A stretch of 64,000 nucleotides of DNA, taken from Fimenecus sp045543095. GTDB lineage: Bacteria > Bacillota > Clostridia > Oscillospirales > Acutalibacteraceae. Shown here one piece after another: positions 8,124 to 18,230 of this stretch. Position 1 is the first letter of the stretch, and every line of letters begins with the position of its first letter. The stretch lies in contig JAZQMC010000008.1 of the NCBI GenBank assembly GCA_045543095.1, forward strand, positions 1-64,000, read 5' to 3'. Position numbers and translations under genes: made by a program. The notes beneath the pieces are model-generated. The model worked only from the letters and a program-made list of their open reading frames with translations. It was not told the origin of the DNA and made no database searches.

Positions 8124-10511
8124 TTATTTATTATTTAAATTTTCTTTTGCTTTTTCTCTTGCTTCCCTAGTTTCACGCTTCATACTCGAAATGTGAATCT
8201 TGGTAGCATTTGTTCCATAATCGTTATGTAATTTTATTTCTTCATCCGCACCGATTTTATCGTTATCAACACGATTTTTATAAGTTATCTTATCTTCTGA
8301 TAAGTCGGTGTCTTTAGGTATTCCAAGAATTTCTTGTGCAGTTTTATTACCATATTCTTCTGTACCCGCAACATTTAGCGATGATTCATAATACTCTTTT
8401 CTAAAAGTGTATTTTCCATCAACTGTTACGGTATCGGTTGTTTTTCTGCTTGGTGAATATTCTTCCGTCATATCAATCGAAACCACACGTTCTTTACGCG
8501 AATCAAGATTTGTATCTTTGTCCAAACCAAGAATATCTTGTACGGTTTTATCTTTAAATGCACCTTTCCCTGCATTTTTAACAGCCGCATCATAATCTTG
8601 TTTAGTGACGGCATAATCGTCAAACTGAACAACCTCAATCTTACCATCGCCATCTGTATCAATTTTCTTTAACTCGTTGTAATACTCATCGTCTTTATAA
8701 ATCTCATTGGTTATATGTTTACTTGCGGATTCACCAGCACTCTCGACAATTGCTTGTCCGCCTTCCAAATCCTTTTCCCAAATATCACCAAATATTCTAC
8801 TCGAGTCTTTTTCATCACCATAGGCATAATCAAATGTACGTTCAACAACGCCATCTGTAACTTTTCCTACTGTATCTGCGGTGGTATCTTTTATGGTTTC
8901 TGCGATAACCTTACCGGTCTTATTGTCAATTTTAGTAACCGGAGCAAATGCACCTTCTGAAACTGACGTTTCCACCACTGATTTAGCTACATCTGAAACG
9001 GTATCCTTTAAGCCTTTCTTCAACGCTGATTCTACTGTTGTTGAACTATCAGAATCCAATACAGCTTCACCAACTCCCCAAGCAGTATCTACCATGCCTT
9101 CTGCAAGCTCTCCGGTAGCTTTTTCAAGTGTATTTTCGCCCATTTTCCTTAATGCACTCTTATCAGAAGTGTTTACATTAAAGTTTCCAGCAATCATTCC
9201 ACCGACAAATTCTTTTGCACCTTTAGTAGTAATGTCTTTTGCTGTGGTTTTTATTTCTCCAAGCACATCGTTGCCAAGTGTAGAGAGTATTTCTTTACCC
9301 GGTTTTTCACCTACAATCGCTTCACCAATTGCTTCTCCAACCTCCCAGGTTGCTCCTGCAAGTCCTTCTGCTACTTCTTGTTTAACAACATTTCCAAAAG
9401 CTATTGTCGCATTCTTAATAGGTTGTCTTATTGCAGAACCTTGAGAAATGGCACCAAGATATCCAGTAACTGCCCCACCGGCTGCAGCAACCACTACCTT
9501 TTTGCCAAAATCACTCCAATCCATTTCATCTAAATTGCCTTTTACCACATATTCTTCAGCAAGCAAAGATGCACCTGTGCCTACCGCAGCTGCTGTAGCA
9601 CCGACTAAAGCACACGCTCCGGGACCAGCTGCACCAGCTGTTACAACTGTTACTGCAATAGCACCAATCACAGCTACACCAATTGCTGCCCATCTTGCCC
9701 ATTCTCTCGATGCTTCTTCCTCTGCTTGTATATAGGCATCTCTGTTAAGAACAAGGTTTGCATCTTCCTCGAAATGTTCGTTTTCGGAAATAGGTTTAAC
9801 TTTATCAGAAACTGCATTTAAATTCACTACCAGATTTTCTATATCACACATTTTTCCAATGTCACCTTGTTGATATGCAACAATCTGTACACGATTCTGT
9901 CCTAACTGTGAATTGATAATTGATAATGCTTGTGAAATAATACTTTCAATTTCAATGAAATCATTTACTCTTGATGCTTCATGTGAAATAACATTATCAT
10001 GAACTGTTTGAGCTTTAGATTTAGCATTATTTATTTGGTTATATAATTCATCAGTTCTGGGCTTTGCAACAATGGTGACCAAATCGGAAATACTGCCTTT
10101 TACACCATTAGCAGCACTTACAACCTCTTCAGCTGTTTTTATTACATCATTCAATTTACTTTGTATTGAACCAGTTTCACTTACCTCACCATTAACGATA
10201 GTGGTATATCTTAAACCATGCTCATTTCCATCACCTGTATCTACATTTCGTGTGTATCCACCATAATAATCTATTGCAAGAATATAATATGATTGTAACA
10301 CTGTGAAGATTGATGCTACAAGTATACCATGTACCTGTTCAAGATAATTTTTCATATTCGTTGCCGCTTGACCTTTAAAACTATCACTTTCAATGAAAGT
10401 TTCAAAGGTCTTAGACAAACTCTCGAAGTTGCCTTTCCACTCTTGACATTTTTTACTGCCCTTATCAGTTACTTCCCAAATGTCATCATAATAAACTTTA
10501 GTATACGCCAA
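8124..10511 (-). CDS. LXG-type type VII secretion effector, unknown C-terminal domain
   Basis: 795 residues, with three parts visible. First, about 1-230 is a long helical LXG-like domain: FKGQAATNMKNYLEQVHGIL, then the Y-x-LAIDYY block and long coils. Second, about 272-450 is a Gly/Ala-rich hydrophobic region (AAIGVAVIGAIAVTVVTAG and on) followed by repeating amphipathic helices, possibly membrane-active. Third, about 600-795 is a charged C-terminus with an EF-hand-like DTDGDGKIE and two related units around KTVQDILGLDKDTNLD and KTAQEILGIPKDTDLS. No known toxin active site is recognised. Start TTG at 10511 is supported by AGGAGGG 6 bases upstream. LXG proteins are secreted antibacterial toxins; no obvious immunity gene is adjacent. 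Confidence 0.75.
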   Translation of the reverse strand: MAYTKVYYDDIWEVTDKGSKKCQEWKGNFESLSKTFETFIESDSFKGQAATNMKNYLEQVHGILVASIFTVLQSYYILAIDYYGGYTRNVDTGDGNEHGLRYTTIVNGEVSETGSIQSKLNDVIKTAEEVVSAANGVKGSISDLVTIVAKPRTDELYNQINNAKSKAQTVHDNVISHEASRVNDFIEIESIISQALSIINSQLGQNRVQIVAYQQGDIGKMCDIENLVVNLNAVSDKVKPISENEHFEEDANLVLNRDAYIQAEEEASREWARWAAIGVAVIGAIAVTVVTAGAAGPGACALVGATAAAVGTGASLLAEEYVVKGNLDEMDWSDFGKKVVVAAAGGAVTGYLGAISQGSAIRQPIKNATIAFGNVVKQEVAEGLAGATWEVGEAIGEAIVGEKPGKEILSTLGNDVLGEIKTTAKDITTKGAKEFVGGMIAGNFNVNTSDKSALRKMGENTLEKATGELAEGMVDTAWGVGEAVLDSDSSTTVESALKKGLKDTVSDVAKSVVETSVSEGAFAPVTKIDNKTGKVIAETIKDTTADTVGKVTDGVVERTFDYAYGDEKDSSRIFGDIWEKDLEGGQAIVESAGESASKHITNEIYKDDEYYNELKKIDTDGDGKIEVVQFDDYAVTKQDYDAAVKNAGKGAFKDKTVQDILGLDKDTNLDSRKERVVSIDMTEEYSPSRKTTDTVTVDGKYTFRKEYYESSLNVAGTEEYGNKTAQEILGIPKDTDLSEDKITYKNRVDNDKIGADEEIKLHNDYGTNATKIHISSMKRETREAREKAKENLNNK

Positions 10512-10549
10512 ACTTTACCCTCCTTTTATTTATCTATCAATCGCGAGCA

Positions 10550-10828
10550 TCATACGCTTTCATAAAGATTTTTCATTTCTTTGTCCATTTGCTCAATTTT
10601 TTCTTTAGAGTCTGTCATATCTGAAATATCTTTTTCTAAAAGCTGTTTGTACTTATCTAAAAGAGCTGAAATATCTTTTATTTTTTCAAAATACGTAGAT
10701 ACCATTATGCCTTTACTTTGGGTTGGTTCATTTATAGATGAAACAGAGGTATCAATTTTTTCTTTTTCAGTTTTAATAGCACTTACTAAAGCCTCGATAT
10801 CTTCTATTTTAGCTTTCACTTCAGCCAT
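10550..10828 (-). CDS. Small helical protein, probable LXG partner
   Basis: 92 residues, almost entirely heptad-rich helix (VSAIKTEKEKIDTSVSSI...YFEKIKDISALLDKYKQLL) with no WXG in the turn. Its size and position directly upstream of an LXG gene match the small alpha-helical partner proteins (DUF5344/YwqI-like) that bind LXG domains for type VII export. The family match is by architecture rather than a decisive motif. Start ATG has GGAGGAGG upstream. Confidence 0.65.
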   Translation of the reverse strand: MAEVKAKIEDIEALVSAIKTEKEKIDTSVSSINEPTQSKGIMVSTYFEKIKDISALLDKYKQLLEKDISDMTDSKEKIEQMDKEMKNLYESV

Positions 10829-10844
10829 AGCTATACCTCCTCCG

Positions 10845-11276
10845 CTAATTTACCCAATTTCGAATAATTCCTGCTACATTATTCCAAGCTCGGTTTAATC
10901 CGTTTAAAACTCTAGAACCCGTATCATATTCACCGCGTTTTTGGTCTAAAGCTCTTCCAATTTCATCTTGAATTTCGTCAATGCTATTGAAAAAGTCTTT
11001 TCCTGCCTTCTTAACATAGTCGTTCATCACATCATCAAATTGGTTTTTATACTGACCTCTCCATGCGACATCATTTGCAACATTTTTAAGTTTGACATTA
11101 TCTCTAACCTTATCAGCATTCTGTGCATTATCTCGCTTAATTTTACCCAATTTTTTATATGCATCTTCGAGTCGTTGGATTTCTCCTGAAATTTTTTCAT
11201 TTTTCTTCCTTTGACTATAAATCTGGTTTTCCAAATTCCTTTTTTCACATTTATAATCATCAAGAGATTTTGCCAT
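10845..11276 (-). CDS. DUF5082/YwqH-like helical protein, probable LXG partner
   Basis: 143 residues. A long N-terminal coiled coil (about 1-75) precedes a WXG-like turn, VAWRGQYKNQFDD, and a second helix. That layout resembles the YwqH/DUF5082 proteins encoded next to LXG genes. It would pair with the 92-residue product as the heterodimeric partner of the LXG domain. It lies 15 bases from both neighbours' coding ends, with an AGGAGGG site, and is clearly co-expressed with EssC and the LXG gene. Confidence 0.7.
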   Translation of the reverse strand: MAKSLDDYKCEKRNLENQIYSQRKKNEKISGEIQRLEDAYKKLGKIKRDNAQNADKVRDNVKLKNVANDVAWRGQYKNQFDDVMNDYVKKAGKDFFNSIDEIQDEIGRALDQKRGEYDTGSRVLNGLNRAWNNVAGIIRNWVN

Positions 11277-11291
11277 ATAATCACCCTCCTT

Positions 11292-14200
11292 TTATTCAGA
11301 TAATATTAATTTTAACTTCACTACTTCATTTTCATTAATGTAGTAGCCATCACCAAGTGATACAGGTTTCTTATATTGTCTAAGAACTTCATATGGCGGG
11401 TCAAAACATTTAAGATTTTGCAAATCATCAAGACAAATAACTCGTTGTTTTTGTTTGATTACTCTAAGTGCATCCGGTGCATCGTAAGAAATAGAAGAAT
11501 TAGGATAGTTAGCAAAAATAATGCATATTCCCATATCTTTATAACGTGTAAGTATTTCATTGAACTTATCTGAAATATCCATATCAGATTGAATTGCTGA
11601 TGCAACATCATTATTTTGTACAATCATTACAAGCAATTTATCATCTGTATTACTTGCATTGTTTATCATCATGCACTCATATCTTCTTTTTAATTCCTTA
11701 TGCCATTCACTAATAACACTTGAAACTGAGTTTACATCTAATGAATAGTAAGCCACATTATCTTTGTACTCGCTGTATTTTCTTGTTACATCATCAAAAA
11801 TTACTATTTCTGCACTATTCATATTTTTAGACTGTAAATTTTTAAGAACCAATGATATAAAGTTTTTGTGGCCAAAGCTTTCTTTACCAGTAATTCCTAT
11901 AATTCCTATAGAATTCAAGTTCAATACAAATGGCTTAACAGTGTCATAAGACAAACCTATAGGTAAGGAATATCCCCTTGGCATAGTATTATATACTGTC
12001 TGCATTATCTGAGCATTGAGTACGGTTGGAATATAAGGAATTTGTTTTGCTTTAAGACCACTGAAATTATTATTAACATCAGCGATAAAGTCACGCATAT
12101 GTTGAACTCGTTCAATTTCCTTCTCACCTTCAAAGGCTAAATATGTTTGACACTCAAGCATATTTTTATCTATCTCTAATACGCAACGACCTACCTTTTC
12201 GTCTGGTTTAATGGAAGCATGGTCGAAAACACTTAAATATTCAGCACTATCATTACAATAGAACACAATTTTATTAGCAAAGTTTGAGAGATACTTATAG
12301 CCTATACCAGCGGTTTGATTATTGGCAATTATAGTTGAAATTCCTACTGCAACACCCTCACGAGCAATGGCTAGCAAGCTATCATCGTCTGCTAAATACA
12401 ATTCTATTAGAGCAGTTAAATTATCTACTAATAAGTAAATATGTGGCAAATCTGTATAACCAGCCTCAATATAGGAAGCAAAAGAACTTACACCAACTGA
12501 AAGTAACTTTTCTTTTCTAAAGTTAATCTCTTCAAAAAGTAATTTGAAAAGATTCTTTAACTTTTCATCTTCAGAAGAGGTGACAACACCACCAACATGA
12601 TTAAGATTTTCAAAGTTCTTAAGCACCATAGAGCCAAAGTCTAAAATATAGAATACAGACTCTTTAGGGCTTGTTTTTGAGGAAATATTTTTAATAATAG
12701 ATTGCAACAAGTTTGTTTTTCCAAATTGAGAAGAACCTATAATTAAAGTGTTTTTATTTTGTAAATCCATATATGCCGGTGCCTGCACTTGATTATCAGG
12801 GTCATCAAAAAGTCCAACATCTACAAGCATTTTATTTTCATCATAATTTTCAGGTTGTATTAATAATTCCGGCAACGGTGGCAAGCAAATGTCAGGTAAT
12901 TTAGGAAGATTGATACTATCACAATAGCCTGCAACATGTTGCACAATTGCATCTAACTGAGTTACACTTCCCTCGCCACTCTTTTTCTTCTTTTGAGTGA
13001 ATACTGGTATGCGTTTTCCTGATTCAGTTAAACTGAAAATTGAAAATTCTTTAACATTTGAATCATCTGTCTTTTCTGAAGCACCGCTATATGCAGATTG
13101 GAATAATTCAAATATTTCATTATTACCAACCTGTAAATATGCACGACCTGGCTCTTTAATCTCAGCTGCCAATGGAGACTTGAGCACTTCGTTACTGTCT
13201 TCCTGACTTTGCACTTTAAGACAAAGTTTAAATCTTGAGTTGCTCCAAATCTGTTCATCAACCTGACCTGATGGTTTCTGTGTGGCAAGAATCAAATGAA
13301 CGCCCAAGCTACGTCCGATACGAGCCGCAGAAATCAATTCCTTCATGAATTCGGGTTGCTCTGCTTTTAATTCAGCAAACTCGTCTACAATAATGATAAG
13401 ATGAGGAAGTGGATTTTCAACTTCGCCTGCTTTAAATTTTCTAATATATTTGTCAATATGATTAACATCGGCTTCTGCAAAAAGACGCTGACGCTTTTGC
13501 AATTCTGCCTTAATTGATTTCAAAGAACGGTTGATTTCTTTACCGTCAATATTTGTAATTGCACCAAGCAGATGTGGTAGTTGTTTGAACTGATTGACCA
13601 TACCACCACCCTTAAAGTCGATAATAACAAATCCGACCTCATAAGGATGATAAAGCGTTGCCATTGCAAGAATATAAGTCTGCAGAATTTCAGATTTACC
13701 AGAACCCGTAGTACCTGCAACTAGACCGTGAGGACCATGAGCCTTATCGTGCAAATCCAAAGACACTACTGCCGTTTTTGAAACGCCAAGAGGTGCCGCC
13801 ATTGATTTGAATACCTGAGAAGATTCCCATCTGCTTTTCAAATCAATATCATCAACTGCAAGAATATTAAGTAATTCAAACATTGAAATATTCTTTGTGA
13901 GTGTACCCTCCAAAGAAATTTCTTCTGTATAAACAGGAGCGAGAAGCTTTACTATTTCTTCTGCTTGAGAAGTCTGAATATATGGATAAGCAAAGTCAAA
14001 TGTTTCACTCTTATCCAATGTATTTACTAAAGTAGCATTTTGATTATCTTTTATGGTTACTATATGACCACATCCCTGTGGTATATCAGCAACTGTATCG
14101 CCGAAAAAGACAAAAGTAACGCCCAAAGTTTTTGCTTTATCAATGAATTTTGATATCGGGTGACTCTTGAACCCATACTCATCGTAAAAGAATACTACAA

Positions 14201-15779
14201 TATTATCTGTATATGTTTTATTTTGTTCTCTGAAAGTAAGTTCTTTATAAAGATATTCAAATATTATATTTTTACTTTCATCGTCACATACGATATTTCT
14301 TACTCCAATAGTTTCATTATCAACATGAGGAAGAAATCTTAACCAGCTAATCTGGTCTTTGTGAGAATTATCGGCAATAAATATCATTTTAACATCTGCG
14401 AAATACTGTCTTGCGGCAATGTCTATCACGATATTTTTTAACATTTCAAAGCGATATTCGATTGCGCCAACAACGCCAATAGCATTATTTGCTTTAAAAT
14501 CACATACAATTGGTGCGTTATGAACATTTTTGAATTCTTCACAAATTTGTTCTGGAATTTGCTGTAAATCATCTTCTATTTCCAATTTTTCTTGCTTTTT
14601 ATAGTTAATTTCTCGTTTAGATAAAACATCACCACTACCTAAACGAACACAAAGGAAATCTTCGTCTTCACGAGTACGGTCAAAAAGTTCCGAAGAAAAG
14701 AGCCTAAAGCGTTCTTCTTCAACCGGTTGAGAAATGAATTTTTCTTCTAATTCAGCATATTCTTGTGCTCTGGATTGCTGAATCTCGGCCTTTTTCTTTG
14801 TAACGTAAGAGTTGTACTTTTCTATGCGTTCAGACGTATTTTTCTTAAACTCCTTGCTGCTATCTCTCATAGTGAGAATTGAAGTAACAATAGCCATAAC
14901 ACCTGAAATAGCAGACATAATAATCATTCCACCACCGCCAGCCATTGCGGTAATTCCAGAAACAGCAAGCATCCCCAACGAGGGCAACAAACGAATTAAT
15001 ATATTATTCTTAGGTTTTTGTGGTTTTGCAGGTGGGTCCAGAATTTCAATCTTTTCAGCATTAATAACTGTCTGAATTCTTGTGTTTCGGTTAAATTTAG
15101 GATAACCATTCATTTCTGGATAATCACCACAAACAAGCCCATTTATGTACATACCCTCTCTGATTTCAGTCCAAATATATCCATCTTTATAATAGAAAAT
15201 GAAGTCTGAAATAGAAAAGAAATCGCCGTTTTTAATTACACAATTACCCTGTGTTTTTGTTCCGTTATGATACACACCATAGGTTGTGCTATAAATCTGT
15301 AAATGATAACCCTCATTTGTATAATTAAGAACTACTGAGTCATTTTTTACAAAGGGACTATTTATAATAATGTTATTTGAATTATCGGAACCAATTTTGA
15401 TACTTGATGCCTGTGATACATTAATAGCTCTTTCATATTTTCTTCGGCCATTGTCAAAGTCAATCAAGAACTCAACAGAAAATACATCATTATTTGAATT
15501 CTGATATTTTACTGAAAAAACATCACCGTGGGACAATGATTTCGTTAAAAGTTTTCTGACATCACCGATATCAATGTATAAATTATCAGAACAGAATATT
15601 CTCCATACACCACTATTGTTTACAAATGATAGTTTTATTTTTTCAAAGAATAAGTCTTTATGTAATCTGAAATCGCAATCTGTTTCTGTTCCAATAGTAA
15701 TTGTCTTATACTCGGGATTTAAATCAAATTCTTTATATATATTTCTGTTGGAAATAACAACCTTATATCTACTTTGCAT
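11292..15779 (-). CDS. essC: EssC/YukBA-like FtsK/SpoIIIE ATPase of type VII secretion
   Basis: 1495 residues, the full length expected for EssC. The N-terminus holds two FHA-like domains (about 1-100 and 105-210), with TITIGTETDCDFRL and SIKIGSDNSNNIII as their lead strands. Two membrane helices lie at about 263-305. Three ATPase domains follow. D1 is intact: GTTGSGKSE (K about 694) and IIIVDEFAEL (about 798). D2 has GSSQFGKT (about 1020) but a Walker B of LLVDNLTAL. D3 (about 1295) is degenerate, with ITGKESFGHK in place of a P-loop. It powers export of WXG100/LXG substrates across the membrane. Start ATG has AGGGGG upstream; yukD precedes it by 11 bases. Confidence 0.96.
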   Translation of the reverse strand: MQSRYKVVISNRNIYKEFDLNPEYKTITIGTETDCDFRLHKDLFFEKIKLSFVNNSGVWRIFCSDNLYIDIGDVRKLLTKSLSHGDVFSVKYQNSNNDVFSVEFLIDFDNGRRKYERAINVSQASSIKIGSDNSNNIIINSPFVKNDSVVLNYTNEGYHLQIYSTTYGVYHNGTKTQGNCVIKNGDFFSISDFIFYYKDGYIWTEIREGMYINGLVCGDYPEMNGYPKFNRNTRIQTVINAEKIEILDPPAKPQKPKNNILIRLLPSLGMLAVSGITAMAGGGGMIIMSAISGVMAIVTSILTMRDSSKEFKKNTSERIEKYNSYVTKKKAEIQQSRAQEYAELEEKFISQPVEEERFRLFSSELFDRTREDEDFLCVRLGSGDVLSKREINYKKQEKLEIEDDLQQIPEQICEEFKNVHNAPIVCDFKANNAIGVVGAIEYRFEMLKNIVIDIAARQYFADVKMIFIADNSHKDQISWLRFLPHVDNETIGVRNIVCDDESKNIIFEYLYKELTFREQNKTYTDNIVVFFYDEYGFKSHPISKFIDKAKTLGVTFVFFGDTVADIPQGCGHIVTIKDNQNATLVNTLDKSETFDFAYPYIQTSQAEEIVKLLAPVYTEEISLEGTLTKNISMFELLNILAVDDIDLKSRWESSQVFKSMAAPLGVSKTAVVSLDLHDKAHGPHGLVAGTTGSGKSEILQTYILAMATLYHPYEVGFVIIDFKGGGMVNQFKQLPHLLGAITNIDGKEINRSLKSIKAELQKRQRLFAEADVNHIDKYIRKFKAGEVENPLPHLIIIVDEFAELKAEQPEFMKELISAARIGRSLGVHLILATQKPSGQVDEQIWSNSRFKLCLKVQSQEDSNEVLKSPLAAEIKEPGRAYLQVGNNEIFELFQSAYSGASEKTDDSNVKEFSIFSLTESGKRIPVFTQKKKKSGEGSVTQLDAIVQHVAGYCDSINLPKLPDICLPPLPELLIQPENYDENKMLVDVGLFDDPDNQVQAPAYMDLQNKNTLIIGSSQFGKTNLLQSIIKNISSKTSPKESVFYILDFGSMVLKNFENLNHVGGVVTSSEDEKLKNLFKLLFEEINFRKEKLLSVGVSSFASYIEAGYTDLPHIYLLVDNLTALIELYLADDDSLLAIAREGVAVGISTIIANNQTAGIGYKYLSNFANKIVFYCNDSAEYLSVFDHASIKPDEKVGRCVLEIDKNMLECQTYLAFEGEKEIERVQHMRDFIADVNNNFSGLKAKQIPYIPTVLNAQIMQTVYNTMPRGYSLPIGLSYDTVKPFVLNLNSIGIIGITGKESFGHKNFISLVLKNLQSKNMNSAEIVIFDDVTRKYSEYKDNVAYYSLDVNSVSSVISEWHKELKRRYECMMINNASNTDDKLLVMIVQNNDVASAIQSDMDISDKFNEILTRYKDMGICIIFANYPNSSISYDAPDALRVIKQKQRVICLDDLQNLKCFDPPYEVLRQYKKPVSLGDGYYINENEVVKLKLILSE

Positions 15780-15790
15780 TTAAATTCCCC

Positions 15791-16042
15791 CTATTCTGTA
15801 AAGTTAATTACTGTGCCGTTGCGGACACCATATTCTGAAAGCATTTTATTACCCTTTAACAAGGTAATTGGTCTTTCGGCTTTCAGATAACAGTTTTTAA
15901 CATCAGTTGTATCAATACCAAGATTATATGCCGTGTTTAACGCAACAACCAATTCATTGGCAGAAATATCTAATGGAATTTCTAAATCCACCTGAAAATT
16001 TCTTTTATGTGCCACAAAAATTACAATAGCTTTGTTGTCCAT
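15791..16042 (-). CDS. esaB: YukD/EsaB ubiquitin-like type VII secretion protein
   Basis: 83 residues, matching the about 80-residue YukD/EsaB family. It shows a ubiquitin-like beta-grasp pattern: KAIVIFVAHKRNFQVDLEIPL, one helix LVVALNTAYNLG, and a closing strand LSEYGVRNGTVINF. There is no membrane helix. ATG at 16042 is used (AAGGTG 7 bases upstream); a GTG at 16051 overlaps that site. It lies directly upstream of essC, the usual order. Confidence 0.9.
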   Translation of the reverse strand: MDNKAIVIFVAHKRNFQVDLEIPLDISANELVVALNTAYNLGIDTTDVKNCYLKAERPITLLKGNKMLSEYGVRNGTVINFTE

Positions 16043-16071
16043 AATAATCACCTTTTAGTTTCAATGATTTC

Positions 16072-17121
16072 TTAACTAAAAATATATGCTAAATTTCTTA
16101 TTCCGCTTAATTCCGAGAAATTGTCAATTAAATCAAGCTCATGAGATGGCAATTCTTCAATATATTCAGTGATTATAAACTGCTGACCTATTGGAGATGC
16201 AATATAATCATTCATCATATCTCTGCGGAATTTATTACACACAAATATAAATTTTTCTGTATCCTTACAATTCATATTCTGAACAAGATACTCTGTTTTG
16301 ACCGTTGAAAAACTATCTTGCAAAACATTTATTATTACTTTATCTGCAATTTGTATTAACTCTGCATTTGTTTCATCCAACTGAATGTCTGTATCAACAA
16401 CAATATAATCATAATCTTTAGAATCTTTAGCAACCTTAATTATTCTGTTGTAGATATCATTTGTTAATCCAATTGATAAAACACTTCTTCCAAACGGTGG
16501 CAAATATGTACTATTTTCGTGTCTAAAATATGGTTTGACCGCATTATACAAACTTTCATCAGAATTACTGAATACTGTGCAGATATTGTTTGACAAAACA
16601 GCTTTATTATTAAGATAGTAAGAAAAACTCTGCATAATGTCGGTACTAATAAACAACACTCTTTTATGATTTTTTGCTAGACGCTGACTTAATGCCATAG
16701 CCATAGTAGTTTTTCCTGACCCGCCGACAGCAGAAGTCACAACAATTACTTCAGTTTCTTTATTACTAAACTGCACATTTAAAATCTCTTTGTTTTTATA
16801 TAAAACTTGATTGAATATTTCTTTTGTGCTTGAATACTTGTAAATATGTGTAATATTATCATAAGTTTTTGTGTCGCCTATATCTTCAGTAAGCACAAAA
16901 ACATCGGTAATGTTATGTCTGATTAAATCTTGTGAAAAAAGTGAATCTGATATTATCAAAGTATCTATTTTTCGTGAAGAAGAAAAAAATTCGCTGAAAT
17001 ATTCTTTAGATGTAATTACTTCTAAATCTATTTGGTCATATAATTCTTCTGTTAATTTATCCTCAAGAGGTATCAAGTAATTAGCATCGAGGTCTGCTAA
17101 TACAACAAAAGGTTTTTTCAT
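16072..17121 (-). CDS. CpaE/MinD-like ATPase linked to the type VII module
   Basis: 349 residues. The N-terminal about 120 residues look like a degenerate receiver domain (VVLADLDANYL, IDTLIISDSL). A SIMIBI-class ATPase follows with the deviant Walker A VVTSAVGGSGKTTMAMAL (about 130-147), then YDYIVVDTDI (about 252) and VIINVLQDS. The whole resembles CpaE and is a paralogue of the 351-residue protein at 30.8 kb in the Tad cluster. It lies between the FHA genes and yukD/essC, so I infer it positions or regulates the type VII machine rather than the pilus. Its P-loop lysine is intact, unlike the Tad paralogue. Confidence 0.75.
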   Translation of the reverse strand: MKKPFVVLADLDANYLIPLEDKLTEELYDQIDLEVITSKEYFSEFFSSSRKIDTLIISDSLFSQDLIRHNITDVFVLTEDIGDTKTYDNITHIYKYSSTKEIFNQVLYKNKEILNVQFSNKETEVIVVTSAVGGSGKTTMAMALSQRLAKNHKRVLFISTDIMQSFSYYLNNKAVLSNNICTVFSNSDESLYNAVKPYFRHENSTYLPPFGRSVLSIGLTNDIYNRIIKVAKDSKDYDYIVVDTDIQLDETNAELIQIADKVIINVLQDSFSTVKTEYLVQNMNCKDTEKFIFVCNKFRRDMMNDYIASPIGQQFIITEYIEELPSHELDLIDNFSELSGIRNLAYIFS

Positions 17122-17134
17122 CGCTAGTCATCCT

Positions 17135-18181
17135 TTAAAATGTTACAATAAAATCACTATTGGCTAATCTAACATTATCTCCACTATGTAATTCAACAGG
17201 TTTTTCGGGTTCTAAACGCTGTTGATTTAGGAAGGTTCCGTTAGCACTACCCTTATCAGTTAAATAATATTTGTCGCCCAAATAGGAAATCTGGCAATGC
17301 ACACGGCTAATTGCAGGGTTATAAGTAATTACACCATTCACCATATTGGGATTCTTACCAATCAAATAATCCGGAACATTAATTACAAGTGAAAATTGAA
17401 CATAAGAGTTTATTGCAGACATTGTCATAGCCGGTTGCGGTTTTGCAGGAACAAATTTCGGCACTGGCGGTTTTTGTGGCTGATAACCGCCCTTAATAAA
17501 CTGATATTCATTATCGTTAGGATAATTCGATGGTTTAACATCCAGATTAACTCTTTTTGAATAATAATCCTGATTAGAGGGCTCCTGATTTACTTTAATA
17601 TTAGAATAATTGTTTCCATTAATATTGTCTTGTAATCTTTTTAAAATATTGTGCAAAGTCATTGATCCATTTGATAAATCACTGCACAATCGTTGGAACT
17701 GTGGTGCATTAAAAATTGGAAAACTGTTAAATAAATTTATCAATGCTACTCTGAATTCGTTTTCAAAAGACAAAATTTTGCCCGTATTTCCATTGGATAT
17801 GGGAAGGTAGATAAGGTGAACTGAATAATCAGAAGTATCAATAAAGATTTTATCAAAATTCAATTCGATGTTCTCTGCACGGAAAAATCCGTTAGATTTA
17901 ATATCCAACACCTTCTGTATCAAGTTGAAAATTACTGCATTCAACTCATTTACGCCCAATCGTGTTGCAACATATGACATAGGTTTGTAACTCTCAATTA
18001 AATAAACCAATTTGATTTTTCCGTTATACATTACCTTGGCACAACGAAGCAAACCAGAGCTACTTTGATTTTGCATAACCTTATACCCTGTAACTGAAAA
18101 ATCTTTGTTATCGTTCAAAATATAAGATATATTATTTGCTCCGGCAACTTCAATAAGTTGATTTTGCAAGTTACTGTTCAT
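17135..18181 (-). CDS. DUF6382-FHA domain protein
   Basis: 348 residues. Residues about 1-190 match the DUF6382 style of domain that precedes FHA domains in Firmicutes (the GLLRCAKVMYNGKIKLVYLIE and HLIYLPIS blocks). A Pro/Gln linker follows, then a C-terminal FHA domain. That domain has LIGKNPNMVNGVI, NPAISRVHCQI with the conserved S..H, and GSANGTFLN. FHA domains bind phosphothreonine, so a kinase substrate in this locus is the likely partner. It is cytoplasmic and a paralogue of the next upstream gene. ATG at 18181 has GGAGG upstream. Confidence 0.88.
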   Translation of the reverse strand: MNSNLQNQLIEVAGANNISYILNDNKDFSVTGYKVMQNQSSSGLLRCAKVMYNGKIKLVYLIESYKPMSYVATRLGVNELNAVIFNLIQKVLDIKSNGFFRAENIELNFDKIFIDTSDYSVHLIYLPISNGNTGKILSFENEFRVALINLFNSFPIFNAPQFQRLCSDLSNGSMTLHNILKRLQDNINGNNYSNIKVNQEPSNQDYYSKRVNLDVKPSNYPNDNEYQFIKGGYQPQKPPVPKFVPAKPQPAMTMSAINSYVQFSLVINVPDYLIGKNPNMVNGVITYNPAISRVHCQISYLGDKYYLTDKGSANGTFLNQQRLEPEKPVELHSGDNVRLANSDFIVTF

Positions 18182-18230
18182 ACGAACTCCTCCATGGAAA
18201 TAGATGAAAACTGTTAAATAGATTTAAAGA

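Noticed and set aside
8881..9735. Plus-strand ORFs of 187 and 95 codons
   Set aside because: They are antisense shadows of the LXG gene with no ribosome site; their Ala/Ser/Thr/Pro-rich products mirror the Ala/Gly-rich sense strand.
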